Of a stretch of 64,000 nucleotides of DNA, positions 26,723 to 35,970 are shown one piece after another; the first letter of the stretch is position 1; each line of letters opens with the position of its first letter. The notes below the pieces were generated by a model. That model saw only the letters and a program-made list of their open reading frames with translations. It was not told the DNA's origin and did no database searches. The stretch is from the NCBI RefSeq assembly GCF_022818495.1, contig NZ_CP089291.1:2435501-2499500 (forward strand), given 5' to 3'. Origin of the DNA: Fodinisporobacter ferrooxydans (GTDB lineage: Bacteria > Bacillota > Bacilli > Tumebacillales > MYW30-H2). The position numbers and the translations under genes are program-made.

Positions 26723-26987
26723 GTGAAAAATGATGCAATGCGGCTTGGCTTTGAATCAAATGGTATTTTTGCTTTCGGCACATGTGTTTTATTTCATATT
26801 CCCGCTTTAATCCCGAAGACATGGAGGGAATTTCCTCCACATACACCAATGTTACAGGCGTTCTTCCTCTCGTATATTTGGCTCCTTTTCCTTCATTATG
26901 AAGACGCAAACGTTTGGCCAGATTGTTTGTATAACCGGTATAGAGAGTTCCGTCTTTACACTGCAGAATGTATACGACATGAGACAT
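26712..26987 (-). CDS. GIY-YIG nuclease family protein (YazA/UPF0213-like)
   Basis: A 91-residue single-domain protein with VYILQCKDGTLYTGYTNNLAKRLRLHN, in which the GIY-YIG motif appears as VYI...YTG, the conserved Arg in KRLRLHN, and KYTRGRTPVTLVY followed by a Glu. This is the UPF0213/YazA group, whose cellular role is unclear (structure-specific nuclease proposed for some). AGGAG precedes ATG 26987 on the minus strand by 7 nt. Confidence 0.9.
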   Translation of the reverse strand: MSHVVYILQCKDGTLYTGYTNNLAKRLRLHNEGKGAKYTRGRTPVTLVYVEEIPSMSSGLKREYEIKHMCRKQKYHLIQSQAALHHFSQKN

Positions 26988-27282
26988 TGTACTGCTCCTA
27001 ACGCATTGGTTTGCAAGAGGATATAGATTATTAGTATAGCTGTTTGATTTGCTGAAAACAAGCGTCGTTCATCCAACTGTTGTTTGGCCAACTACTGTCC
27101 ATTCAGCGTGTGATTCATCCAGCGGTTTCTCATTTATCGGTTATTATTCTCAATTCATAAAATATAGTGAATATTGAAAATAATATTGCATGGTGATATA
27201 TTTTAACTACCAAATGTGTGAATGATTGAATGGGTTGGATCATGAAGTGAATACGTGCCGGTTTAAAGGGGTCGTGACAAAA

Positions 27283-28263
27283 ATGAAAGTTGCAACATTT
27301 ATTTTGGCTCGCTTGATGCCCGTATGGATTGTGCTGTTTGCTTTATTGGCAGTCTTTATGCCAAAAACATTTCAAAGTTGGGATGCAGCAACAAATCCAG
27401 CGATTGGATTCGTTCTGTTCATTATGGGACTGACGATTGATCGAAGTCGTCTCAAAGGATTCATGATTCGCCCTTCGCGACCCCTCTTGGGTTCATTTGG
27501 AAAATGGTTGATTGCATCAATTGTGTCAATTGTCCTGGCGTTTTTATTTTTTGGTGTTTCGGAGATCTCCTATGGAGTCATTATGTCCGGCATTGTCCCC
27601 AGTGGAACATCTGCGAATTTAAATTCCCTGATTGGCCGCGGCGATCTCGCCCTAAGCATGACAATGTCTGCCATCGATACATTTATTGGCCCTCTAATTA
27701 CACCTCTTTTGGCAAAACTGTTCATCGGATCCAGTGTTCATGTGGACTATCTTGCATTTCTGATAAAAATCATGGAAATTGTTTTTTTGCCTCTGACAGT
27801 TGGAATGTTTCTGCAGTGGAAGTTCTCCAAATTCAACACATCAATCAAGCCATATGCTCCCATTGCTTCTGCAATCGCTCTATATATTTTGGTTTTGGGA
27901 GTTGCCGGCAATGCCAGCAAATCCTTATTGCAGCATGCTTCGATATTGCCAATCCTCATATTGTGTGTGATTGTACAGATTGTTTTACAAATGGGTCTAG
28001 GGTATGGATACGCCAAACTATTACGGTTTGACGAATCGTCATGCAGATCTGTGCTGTTTGAGGTGGGAATTTGCAATTCTGCATTAGCCACTGTCCTTGC
28101 CAATGATGCATTTGGACCATTGGCAGGAATGGCATCCATGGCAAATATGTTATGCAATTTGACATTAGGAAGTTTGACGGCAGCAATTTTGGCGTCCGTC
28201 CCGACGCATCGGCTGAAAGTCATTCGAGGCGGGAATAAGAAACCGACAGCGAAGTCTTTGTAA
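27283..28263 (+). CDS. Bile acid:sodium symporter family transporter (BASS)
   Basis: A 326-residue polytopic membrane protein of the BASS family, related to PanS/YocS-type sodium-dependent carriers of organic anions such as ketopantoate or pantoate. Family sequence includes NPAIGFVLFIMGLTID, IVPSGTSANLNSLIGRGD (the crossover-helix region) and EVGICNSALATVLA. About nine to ten hydrophobic segments are visible. ATG 27283 gives a normal N-terminus and follows AAAGGGG at about 12 nt; an ORF back to 27226 is possible. Stands alone between a gap and a terminator-like hairpin. Confidence 0.85.
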   Translation: MKVATFILARLMPVWIVLFALLAVFMPKTFQSWDAATNPAIGFVLFIMGLTIDRSRLKGFMIRPSRPLLGSFGKWLIASIVSIVLAFLFFGVSEISYGVIMSGIVPSGTSANLNSLIGRGDLALSMTMSAIDTFIGPLITPLLAKLFIGSSVHVDYLAFLIKIMEIVFLPLTVGMFLQWKFSKFNTSIKPYAPIASAIALYILVLGVAGNASKSLLQHASILPILILCVIVQIVLQMGLGYGYAKLLRFDESSCRSVLFEVGICNSALATVLANDAFGPLAGMASMANMLCNLTLGSLTAAILASVPTHRLKVIRGGNKKPTAKSL

Positions 28264-28281
28264 GCGTTTCATTGATAAAAT

Positions 28282-28317
28282 AGACCCCTTCTAAAGCGGG
28301 AGCTGGAAGGGGTCTTT
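28282..28317 (+). terminator. Terminator-like hairpin after the BASS gene
   Basis: AGACCCCTTC (28282-28291) and GAAGGGGTCT (28306-28315) form a perfect 10-bp stem. Only a short T-run follows. Confidence 0.7.
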
Positions 28318-28423
28318 GGTATTAAGGCGTCTTGTTGAATAAAACGTGAAGTGAAAAAGTCATCGGAGTCGAACGAAGCAGTCAGAGTTTGCGTGGCAGG
28401 AATGTACGGAAAGGCTGGCAATT

Positions 28424-28894
28424 TTACATTGCCGCGTCCAAACGTTTCTTTACCCTTTCAATTTCGCGTTTGTTTTGATTTGTAACATCCCAATTGATAT
28501 CAATGTCTCTTTGGATCAAAGAAAAGCGTTCGAGAATTTCCATGTGCCGTTCTTCACTTTTTCGCTCCAGATTATCCATCCGTTGCTCCAAGGAATCCAT
28601 TCGTTGTTCCAGGGAACCCATTCGTTGTTCCAGGGAATCCATCCGTTGTTCCAGGGAACCCATTCGTTGTTCCAGGGAATCCATCCGTTGTTCCAGGGAA
28701 TCCATCCGTTGTTCCAGGGAACCCATTCGTTGCTCCAAGGAACCGATTCGCTGCTCCATTGCCAATTGACTTTTTAAAAATTGATCTTGTGTTGTCAGTA
28801 TCATGGAAATCTGTTGCCGCATTTCCCGCTGGGATTGTTCAAGAGATTCCAACTTATCAACAATGTGTGTGAGGATGCGCTCCAAATGCTCCAA
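28424..28894 (-). CDS. Heptad-repeat coiled-coil protein
   Basis: A 156-residue protein that is almost entirely predicted coiled coil. Residues about 47-109 are nine near-identical heptads of the type LEQRM(G/D)S with hydrophobic L and M at the a/d positions. The flanks are also helical and charged. The start is TTG 28894, decided by an almost perfect anti-16S site AAGGAGGTGACC 6 nt upstream. No signal peptide or membrane segment is seen. A structural or scaffolding role is all that can be inferred. ORFs of about 90-100 codons on the plus strand are shadows of the repeat. Confidence 0.75.
   Translation of the reverse strand: MEHLERILTHIVDKLESLEQSQREMRQQISMILTTQDQFLKSQLAMEQRIGSLEQRMGSLEQRMDSLEQRMDSLEQRMGSLEQRMDSLEQRMGSLEQRMDSLEQRMDNLERKSEERHMEILERFSLIQRDIDINWDVTNQNKREIERVKKRLDAAM
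28567..28758 (-). repeat. 21-bp tandem repeat (nine units)
   Basis: Units of 21 bp, many identical apart from a G/A change that swaps Gly for Asp, encode the heptads of the coiled-coil protein. The high identity at DNA level suggests recent expansion or ongoing slippage. Confidence 0.9.
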
Positions 28895-29285
28895 TACCGG
28901 TCACCTCCTTTTTTATTGTGGGACAAGTATATCATGGAAATGTGTTTACGAGAAAGAGCTAAATTTTGAATTTTAATTGAATTTAATTGTTGAATTGAAT
29001 TTTGATAACTCGCTGTGCTCACGGATCACCAATCGGTGTTTAAAGTTCGTATTCTTTTTTCAATAATAAAGAATCTTAGATGTGAATTATAATACCGAAT
29101 AATTTTGACATTCACTAGGAATCATGAAATATGGATTCTTTTTCTTCCAATAATTTTAATGAAACAAATTTGACATTTTCTTTTAAAATTTGTATTCTGT
29201 TATTTGCAATCGGTTTCAATAACTGGTTTTACTTGAAAGTTGAAATAATACAAATAATTAAAACTTTTCAAAGGGGGATATTGTG
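28895..29285. other. Intergenic region with a promoter
   Basis: This 391-nt AT-rich region lies between divergent genes. Apart from the promoter at 29170-29198 and the ribosome binding sites at each end I see no gene, hairpin terminator or riboswitch I can support. Confidence 0.5.
29170..29198 (+). promoter_or_regulatory. Sigma-A promoter for the DUF3311-symporter pair
   Basis: A perfect TTGACA (29170-29175), a 17-bp spacer and TATTCT (29193-29198) lie 88 bp upstream of the first start codon. Confidence 0.75.
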
Positions 29286-29483
29286 ATGAGAAGGGTCATT
29301 GTATTTTTACTTGTTTTGATCCCTTTTATTGCCCAATTGCTTCTGATTCCGATGGTGAACCATGTTCAACCGGTTCTATTTGGGCTTCCGTTTTTACATT
29401 TTTGGTTATTTATCTGGATGTTACTGACGCCACTTTTTACGTTGGCTGTGCATCGCATCCTTAAACCAAGCAGTGAGGAGTGA
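29286..29483 (+). CDS. DUF3311 family small membrane protein
   Basis: A 65-residue protein with two hydrophobic helices and the family's conserved P/F/W pattern (LLLIPMVN, GLPFLHFWLFIWMLLTP). DUF3311 proteins are small partners encoded next to sodium:solute symporters. That is the arrangement here: the symporter gene starts 5 nt after its stop. ATG 29286 follows AAAGGGGGATATT; GTG 29283 is one codon earlier. Confidence 0.85.
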   Translation: MRRVIVFLLVLIPFIAQLLLIPMVNHVQPVLFGLPFLHFWLFIWMLLTPLFTLAVHRILKPSSEE

Positions 29484-29487
29484 AAAC

Positions 29488-30987
29488 ATGCAAGGGAATA
29501 GTACTGCACTTATTGTAACATCGGTTATCGTTTTAGCCGTTGTAATCATCGGATTTATTGCAGGCCGCAACAAGGCATCCCGAAGTTCTGTTGAGGAATG
29601 GTCGCTAGGCGGGCGGCGTCTGGGAAGTTTATTCGTCTGGTTTCTGGTTGGGGCAGACGTTTATACTGCCTATACGTTTTTAGGGTTGACCAGTACAGCG
29701 TATTCCGGGGGAAGTATCGCATTCTTCGCTACACCCTATGTGGTATTGGCATATCCTTTGGCATATTTTTTCCTGCCTAAAATATGGGGGATAGCAAAAA
29801 AACATCATTTTACCACACTGGCCGATTATGTGGGCGGTCGTTTTGACAGCAAACTTTTATCCGTTTTGATCGGTATAACCGGCGTATTGATGCTGATTCC
29901 GTATATAGATCTGCAATTAAGCGGCATTCAAGATACCATGGAGATGGCTGGGGCAGGGTTTATCAATGTTCCTGTGATCGTCGTTTTATCGTTTCTGCTC
30001 GTGGCACTGTACACATTTTTCAGCGGAATCAAGGCACCAACATATACAGCGATTATCAAAGACATTTTAGTATGGATCATCATGCTGTATTTGGTTGCTT
30101 CGATTCCGATCATTCATTTTGGCAGTTGGGGACATATGGTCGATGTGGCGATGCAAAAAAGCCCAAAGATGTTGACGATTCCGTCAGGCGGACCAAAAGG
30201 AATTTTATGGTTTTCATCGGCCGCATTCATTTCTGCGTTGGCACTGTTTATGTGGCCGCATACTGCTACCGGTGTATTCAGCTCCAAAAGTGGCGATGCG
30301 TTGCGGAAAAATGCAATTGTACTGCCGTTTTACAATATTGTATTGATGCTGGTCACATTTCTTGGCATAACCGCATATTTAGTGGTTCCTCATGGAACAA
30401 ATGCCCGTTTGGCATTTTTGACGTTGATTCACATGTCTTACGGAGGGTTTACTCAAGGGCTGGCATATTCAACGATTGCGTTGGCATCGCTTGTTCCTTG
30501 CTCCATTATGGCAATTGGCGCTTCCAATTTGTTTGCAAATAACATTTACAGGGATATGATCAATCCGAATGCGGCTTCTGCAAAACTTACCATGGTGACT
30601 CGTTATATGGTATTTGTGGTCATCGGCCTGGCGCTGATCTTGGGACTTCTCTTCCCAACGGCGTTGGTATCCTTGCAATTGATGGGCGTGTCTGGAATTG
30701 TACAGATTTTCCCGGCGGTCGTATTTAGTTTATATTGGAGAAATCTATCCAAAGAGTCGGTGTTGACAGGATTTCTTGCGGGCATGATTACCGTATTCTT
30801 CGTGTACTTCACACACAGTGCACATGGTTTGTATGAAGGATGCTGGGGCTTGCTCGTGAATATTGCAGCAATCCTTGTTACGCATCCGATCTTCGGCAAA
30901 TTGGCAAAACAACGTTCCAACCCTGTCATTGAGTCTTTGTTTGGGAATAAACGAGGATCGAAAGGCACGGATCGATTAACTGCATGA
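29488..30987 (+). CDS. Sodium:solute symporter (SSS), probably for monocarboxylates
   Basis: A 499-residue polytopic carrier of the SSS family with about thirteen hydrophobic segments. Family landmarks include EEWSLGGRRLG near residue 36, YTFLGLTSTAYSGG, FTTLADYVGGRFDS, and SALALFMWPHTATGVFSSKS. With a DUF3311 partner it resembles MctP/YodF-type monocarboxylate symporters, so pyruvate, lactate or acetate-like substrates are plausible but not shown. ATG 29488 follows AGTGAGGAGTG; an in-frame GTG lies at 29473. A strong terminator follows. Confidence 0.88.
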   Translation: MQGNSTALIVTSVIVLAVVIIGFIAGRNKASRSSVEEWSLGGRRLGSLFVWFLVGADVYTAYTFLGLTSTAYSGGSIAFFATPYVVLAYPLAYFFLPKIWGIAKKHHFTTLADYVGGRFDSKLLSVLIGITGVLMLIPYIDLQLSGIQDTMEMAGAGFINVPVIVVLSFLLVALYTFFSGIKAPTYTAIIKDILVWIIMLYLVASIPIIHFGSWGHMVDVAMQKSPKMLTIPSGGPKGILWFSSAAFISALALFMWPHTATGVFSSKSGDALRKNAIVLPFYNIVLMLVTFLGITAYLVVPHGTNARLAFLTLIHMSYGGFTQGLAYSTIALASLVPCSIMAIGASNLFANNIYRDMINPNAASAKLTMVTRYMVFVVIGLALILGLLFPTALVSLQLMGVSGIVQIFPAVVFSLYWRNLSKESVLTGFLAGMITVFFVYFTHSAHGLYEGCWGLLVNIAAILVTHPIFGKLAKQRSNPVIESLFGNKRGSKGTDRLTA

Positions 30988-31030
30988 TCGGATAAAATAG
31001 CTGCTTGCATAAGGTAATGACACGATTGCA

Positions 31031-31060
31031 AAAAGGGACTCCTAAACGGCAGTCCCTTTT
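31031..31060 (+). terminator. Terminator after the symporter gene
   Basis: AAAAGGGACT (31031-31040) and AGTCCCTTTT (31051-31060) form a perfect 10-bp stem with a 10-nt loop; GTCATTTTTG follows. It lies between convergent genes and may act in both directions. Confidence 0.9.
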
Positions 31061-31113
31061 GTCATTTTTGATATGACTATTTCATCATGCCTTGCCAGGT
31101 TTGAAAGGAATTT

Positions 31114-32112
31114 TCATCTTCCTATTTTCGCCGGTATATGCAGAAGTTCGGGAACAGTAACGAACGTATACCCTTGTTTTTGCAGTGTGGTTATGATCTC
31201 AGGCAGCGTCTGTACCGTGTGTTCCATCCCAAGTGTGTTGCCGGCGCAGTGTTGCAGGATAATGCCGCCGGGATATATTTCTTGGCGAACGTTGTTCATG
31301 ATTTGTGGAACGGGAGTTCCTGCCCAATCTCTTGTATCGACTGACCAATCGATCACTTTATATCCCATCCCGCCAATTTCTTGCAGGATTGCTTTTGATG
31401 TCGACCCATATGGGGGGCGAAACAGCGCAGGCTTATAACCCACAAGCGATTGCAGCAATTCATCCGTTTTTTCAATTTCGTTGCGAATTTGTATTGGTGA
31501 AAGACGTTTTAAATCCGGATGATTCCATGTATGATTGCCGATGGCGTTACCGTCCCTGGCAATGCGCTGTACCATTTCAGGGTGCGCTTGTGCACGAGCG
31601 CCAACGATGAAAAACGTCGCATGTATGTGATACTGTTTTAAAATCCTGAGAATTTTGGATGTAAAAGATACGTCCGGACCGTCGTCAAAGGTTAAGGCGG
31701 CTTCTTTTAAAGAGCGGGAACCGGAATAATATAAAATTTGACTTTGATTTATTACCTGCTGTTTTATTGTATGATTGGAAGATGTTTGAATCGGCTGCTG
31801 TGGCGGATGTGTAGTGTGATGAATTGCTGTAGTGGATCGTTGTGATTGTTTTGTGGATGGTTCTGGCATGGATGAAAACGTGTAGGCAACGGATTTTGCA
31901 TGACTTTCCAGAATTCTTTTTTTATCTTGATTTTTTTGACTTATCCCCTGTGTTTTCCACCCGATCAATTGCGGTGGAGCTTTAAATTGCAGCCAATGCT
32001 TGGACTGTTCGAAACGTATCGGCTGTTTTGGAGAATTGTCTGGTTGGCACGCGAAAAGAAAAAAGAGCGTTACCGGTAAAAACAATGCGAAAAAGCGAAA
32101 CAATGGCACCAC
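31114..32112 (-). CDS. Lipoprotein polysaccharide deacetylase (CE4, NodB domain)
   Basis: A 332-residue exported enzyme expected to remove acetyl groups from peptidoglycan or another wall polymer. The N-terminus has a signal peptide with lipobox LFAC (Cys about 22). A polar linker of about 115 residues follows, then the NodB domain (about 135-325). Metal and catalytic motifs are all present: TFDDGPD, HTWNHPDL, RPPYGS, and DWSVDTRDW, with a late ILQHCAG. The start is GTG 32112 (or GTG 32109) after GAGGTGAG. It is divergent from the acetoacetyl-CoA ligase gene. PdaA-like and spore-cortex roles are possible. Confidence 0.9.
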   Translation of the reverse strand: MVPLFRFFALFLPVTLFFLFACQPDNSPKQPIRFEQSKHWLQFKAPPQLIGWKTQGISQKNQDKKRILESHAKSVAYTFSSMPEPSTKQSQRSTTAIHHTTHPPQQPIQTSSNHTIKQQVINQSQILYYSGSRSLKEAALTFDDGPDVSFTSKILRILKQYHIHATFFIVGARAQAHPEMVQRIARDGNAIGNHTWNHPDLKRLSPIQIRNEIEKTDELLQSLVGYKPALFRPPYGSTSKAILQEIGGMGYKVIDWSVDTRDWAGTPVPQIMNNVRQEIYPGGIILQHCAGNTLGMEHTVQTLPEIITTLQKQGYTFVTVPELLHIPAKIGR

Positions 32113-32336
32113 TCTTGCTCACCTCAATCGTATGCATCCATTGATCTTGTATCATTAGCTTATTTTGCAAAAGGTATTTTAATGACGCAGAAAGCGATCA
32201 ATGGTAAACTTTTGATATAGAATGCTTCTATGTATGTAAACGTTATCACGACGCTGAGTAATTGCCGACAGATCGAAAAAGAAGTTGATTTGCAGTTATT
32301 CAACAATGGCAGCAAAACTGACGGGAGGGATGGGGT

Positions 32337-34328
32337 ATGGCAGAAGGAACAATTTTATGGGAACCGTCAATCGCTCAAATTGAAAAAAGCAGAGTGTATC
32401 ACTATATGCGATGGGTGCAGAACGAATACGCTCTGACGTTTTCTGGATATGAGGCTTTGTGGCAGTGGTCCGTTGACCATATGGAAGATTTTTGGGAATC
32501 ATTGTGGTCCTATTTTCAAATCATACAACATTCACCATATCAACGTGTGCTGCAAGGTGATGCAATGCCGGGGATTCGGTGGTTTGAAGGCGCTGCTTTA
32601 AATTATGCAGAGCATGTGTTTCGGAATGAACAGAAGGAGCGGCCTGCAATTTTGTTTCAATCGGAACATCAGTCGTTGAAGGAGATCACTTGGGAGACAC
32701 TGCATCATTCTGTAGCATCTGTTGCCAAGACATTGAGGAATATGGGAGTACAAGCTGGAGATCGCGTCGTCTCCTATATGCCGAATATCCCGCAGACAGT
32801 CATCGCATTTTTGGCTTGTGCCAGTATCGGTGCCGTCTGGTCCAGTTGTTCACCCGACTTTGGTACGCCAAGTGTCATTGACCGATTTCAACAAATCGAG
32901 CCGAAAGTTTTGTTTACGATCGATGGGTATCAGTATAATGGAAAATCCTTTGACAAAATGAATGCGGTCGCAGAGTTGCAGCATGCGTTGCCGACTTTGC
33001 AACATACGATCCTCGTTCCATATCTGAAGGAAGATATTTCTGCAGATTTGCCGGAAAATACGATTCTTTGGGAAGAAGTTTTGCAGACAGCAGCAAAGCT
33101 GCAATTTGAACCGTTGGCGTTCGACCATCCGTTATGGGTGTTGTATTCGTCAGGAACGACTGGACTTCCCAAAGCGATTGTCCAAGGGCACGGCGGGATT
33201 TTGCTCGAACATCTGAAAACATTGAGTTTTCATAGTGATATTTCTGCAAACGATCGATTTTTCTGGTATACGACAACCGGCTGGATGATGTGGAATTACC
33301 TGATCAGCGGTTTGCTCGTAGGTGCCACGGTTCTTTTATATGACGGCAACCCGGCATATCCGGACATGCATGTATTGTGGAAATTCGCAGAGTCAACCAA
33401 AATGACCGTGTTTGGAACAAGTGCCAGCTATATCACAAGTTGTATAAAAGCGGGCATTCAGCCAGGAAAAACATATGATCTGTCCGCGTTGCGCGGAATC
33501 GGCTCGACCGGATCTCCATTGACGCCTGAGGGATTCAAGTGGGTTTATGACAAAGTAAAACCGGATATTTGGCTGGCACCTTTGAGTGGCGGGACGGACG
33601 TTTGTTCCGCGTTTGTCGGCGGATGCCCGGTTTTGCCTGTACGAGTCGGAGAGATGCAATGCCGTTTTCTAGGGTCGAAAGTAGAGGCATATGATCCGGC
33701 TGGCCAATCGTTAATCGATGAGATGGGAGAACTGGTGCTCAGCAAGCCGATGCCATCGATGCCCCTATATTTTTGGAATGATCCGGACGGCAAGCGATAT
33801 CGGGAAAGTTATTTTGATGTTTATCCAGGTATTTGGCGGCATGGGGATTGGATGCAAATCGGAAAACACGGCGGTTGCGTGATTTATGGGCGGTCCGATT
33901 CCACGATCAATCGGCATGGCATACGCATGGGCACCCGCGATATTTATCAAGCGGTAGAATCCATTGAAGAGGTTGTGGATAGTTTGGTGGTCGACCTCGA
34001 ACTGCTTGGACGTCCGTCTTTTCTTCCGCTGTTTGTAGTTTTGCGGCCAGGTGTCCAGCTTGACGATTCTTTGCGGCAAAAGATAAAAGCAAAGATTCGT
34101 GAGACCGTATCGCCACGGCATGTACCAGATGAGATTTTCGCGGTGAACGATATACCCAAAACGTTAAACGGAAAAAAATTAGAAGTTCCCATTCGGCGCA
34201 TTTTGCTTGGACATCCTGTAGCGCAAGCGGTAAATCTGGATTCCATGGGAAATCCGCAGTCATTAACGTTTTTTATTGATCTCGCAAAACAATTGAATAA
34301 AGCTGGCCAATCAATGGAATGGGAATGA
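32337..34328 (+). CDS. Acetoacetyl-CoA synthetase (acetoacetate-CoA ligase)
   Basis: A 663-residue adenylate-forming enzyme that activates acetoacetate with ATP and CoA in ketone-body or leucine catabolism. It has the AacS-type N-terminal ACAS domain (WEPSIAQIEKSRVYHYM, then GIRWFEGAALNYAEH), the phosphate-binding loop LYSSGTTGLPKAIVQ, TTGWMMWN, and the catalytic C-terminal lysine region NGKKLEVPIRR. Length agrees with acetoacetyl-CoA synthetase (about 650-670), and the NYAEH region separates it from acetyl-CoA synthetase. ATG 32337 follows GGGAGGGATGGGG. No other ketone-body genes are beside it; the terminator follows closely. Confidence 0.9.
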   Translation: MAEGTILWEPSIAQIEKSRVYHYMRWVQNEYALTFSGYEALWQWSVDHMEDFWESLWSYFQIIQHSPYQRVLQGDAMPGIRWFEGAALNYAEHVFRNEQKERPAILFQSEHQSLKEITWETLHHSVASVAKTLRNMGVQAGDRVVSYMPNIPQTVIAFLACASIGAVWSSCSPDFGTPSVIDRFQQIEPKVLFTIDGYQYNGKSFDKMNAVAELQHALPTLQHTILVPYLKEDISADLPENTILWEEVLQTAAKLQFEPLAFDHPLWVLYSSGTTGLPKAIVQGHGGILLEHLKTLSFHSDISANDRFFWYTTTGWMMWNYLISGLLVGATVLLYDGNPAYPDMHVLWKFAESTKMTVFGTSASYITSCIKAGIQPGKTYDLSALRGIGSTGSPLTPEGFKWVYDKVKPDIWLAPLSGGTDVCSAFVGGCPVLPVRVGEMQCRFLGSKVEAYDPAGQSLIDEMGELVLSKPMPSMPLYFWNDPDGKRYRESYFDVYPGIWRHGDWMQIGKHGGCVIYGRSDSTINRHGIRMGTRDIYQAVESIEEVVDSLVVDLELLGRPSFLPLFVVLRPGVQLDDSLRQKIKAKIRETVSPRHVPDEIFAVNDIPKTLNGKKLEVPIRRILLGHPVAQAVNLDSMGNPQSLTFFIDLAKQLNKAGQSMEWE

Positions 34329-34363
34329 AAAATCATCGATCGATACGAGTGTAGAATGAAATG

Positions 34364-34391
34364 AATCTCCTGCAATCGGGGAGATTTTTTT
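34364..34391 (+). terminator. Terminator after the acetoacetyl-CoA synthetase gene
   Basis: AATCTCC (34364-34370) pairs with GGAGATT (34380-34386), followed by a continuous run of Ts to 34391. Confidence 0.85.
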
Positions 34392-34488
34392 AGTACGATC
34401 GGAAAGTATATGTTTAGCACTCCACATAAGGGCACAAGCCCTGCATGTATCACAAGATCCGGAAATTTGACCTGAGGGGAACTGTGTA

Positions 34489-35394
34489 ATGGTTATGAAA
34501 GCAATTCTATTTGGCGGTACAGGATTTATCGGGCAAGAAATCTGTTGCTACTTTCTTGAAAAAGGAATGGAAGTCTATGCAGCTTCCAGATCTTCCTCGA
34601 AACATGTGACGTTTGGAACTCGCATCACCTATCAATTGCATTCGTTACAAGAGTTGTTTGAGAACATGCGTGATGATTATCTGATTTTGAATCTGGCAGG
34701 AGAATCGATCCATTCAGGTCGCTGGACAGAAAAGCGAAAACACAGAATACTCGAATCGCGAATGCAAACAACGAATGCGATTGTAAAAGCCATTGCAGAA
34801 GTTTCCAATAAACCAAAACTACTGATGAATGCATCTGCTATCGGATATTACGGCCATTCGGATGAACAGACGTTTCAAGAAAATGATCCGCCGGGAGAAG
34901 ATTTTTTGGCGGATGTGTCCACTCGTTGGGAGCAGGCTTCGTTGCCGGCACAACTACATACAAGAGTTGTCTTATTGCGTCTTGGTGTCGTATTGGGAAA
35001 ACACGGCGGAGCGCTTCCCCGAATGGTTTTGCCCTATCGATTCGGCATCGGCGGGCGTATCGGCAGAGGGACACAGTGGGTATCCTGGGTTCATCTTCAT
35101 GATGTTGCGCGGATTTGTCATTATTGTTGGCAGAATGATGCAATTGCCGGGCCCGTCAATGTTACGGCTCCACACCCCGTAACGATGAATGAATTTGGCA
35201 AGTCAATTGCGCATGTCGCGAAACGTCTGCATTGGATTCCTTTGCCGGAAATAGCTTTGCGAATCGGTCTTGGGGAAATGTCGGAAATCATCCTGGAAGG
35301 CCAACGCGTACTTCCGAAAAAACTGCTGGACAGCGGTTACGAATTTCTGTATCCTTCCTTGGATATTGCATTGAAAGATTTGCTCCATAAATAA
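34489..35394 (+). CDS. TIGR01777/SDR39U1 family epimerase-like protein
   Basis: A 301-residue NAD(P)-binding protein of the extended-SDR group called TIGR01777 (B. subtilis YfhF, human SDR39U1). The N-terminal GGTGFIG binds the dinucleotide. LNLAGESI, the WTEKRKHRILESR segment, and NASAIGYYG are hallmarks of the family, and the DUF1731-like C-terminus LGEMSEIILEGQRVLPKKL is intact. Function is not established; it may be involved in cell division or lipid metabolism in some species. ATG 34489 follows GAGGGGAA. Confidence 0.9.
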   Translation: MVMKAILFGGTGFIGQEICCYFLEKGMEVYAASRSSSKHVTFGTRITYQLHSLQELFENMRDDYLILNLAGESIHSGRWTEKRKHRILESRMQTTNAIVKAIAEVSNKPKLLMNASAIGYYGHSDEQTFQENDPPGEDFLADVSTRWEQASLPAQLHTRVVLLRLGVVLGKHGGALPRMVLPYRFGIGGRIGRGTQWVSWVHLHDVARICHYCWQNDAIAGPVNVTAPHPVTMNEFGKSIAHVAKRLHWIPLPEIALRIGLGEMSEIILEGQRVLPKKLLDSGYEFLYPSLDIALKDLLHK

Positions 35395-35553
35395 TCATCG
35401 TAGTTGCATTATTGTCCATTTTGGTAAACGTTTTTACGCGTACAACACAAATGCCGTTCTTCATTTTAAATACCGTCAAGTAGTTTCATGAAGTACGGCA
35501 ATTGCGTCAATGCATGCATGGAATTGTTTGGAACAGTATTGATTGTGGTGAAT

Positions 35554-35970
35554 TCAATCTACTTTCAGTACTATTTCTTTTATTTGTCTTTCAAAAAAAG
35601 ATGCAAGTTCTGATTTAAGCAAGTCGAAACGTCGATCGTTTAATAATATCGATACGAATTCGTCATTGGCAGGACGGTTATTTTCTTTTAAAAGATTTTT
35701 TAAATCGGCAACCGTAAAAGATAGGGAAACAATCTGGTAGTCGTTATCATAGGTAATCAAGTTGTCATGAACATGAACAGATAAAATATTTTCATATTTA
35801 ATCCGATATAGTTCTTCACTCATTTCAATCTCTACGACCTGCTGTCGCACACTTTTCACTTTTGCCTTTGTAAATAATCGGGTATGTTTTAAGGATTGTT
35901 CGCGAATATCTATAAGTGCATTGCGTGTATAGATTTGCTGCAACATTTCACGAGTTTTTAATACGTCCAT
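35554..35970 (-). CDS. Conserved-looking protein of unknown function
   Basis: A 138-residue cytosolic protein with charged helices at both ends (MDVLKTREMLQQIYTRN; LASFFERQIKEIVLKVD) and a middle region of probable beta strands (VEIEMSEELYRIKYENILSVHVHDNLITY). No cysteine, signal peptide or membrane segment is seen. ATG 35970 follows AAAGGTGAG, so the start is well supported. I do not recognise the family, and its neighbours give no hint. Confidence 0.65.
   Translation of the reverse strand: MDVLKTREMLQQIYTRNALIDIREQSLKHTRLFTKAKVKSVRQQVVEIEMSEELYRIKYENILSVHVHDNLITYDNDYQIVSLSFTVADLKNLLKENNRPANDEFVSILLNDRRFDLLKSELASFFERQIKEIVLKVD

Noticed and set aside
27504-28031. 175-codon plus-strand ORF inside the BASS transporter gene
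   Set aside because: It is an alternative frame with Cys/His-rich composition and no start signal.
28567-28758. Possible CRISPR array
   Set aside because: The repeats are directly adjacent with no spacers and encode heptads; no cas gene is present.
28475-28777. Two plus-strand ORFs rich in 'RCS' or 'LFQG' repeats
   Set aside because: They are the 21-bp tandem repeats of the coiled-coil gene read on the opposite strand.
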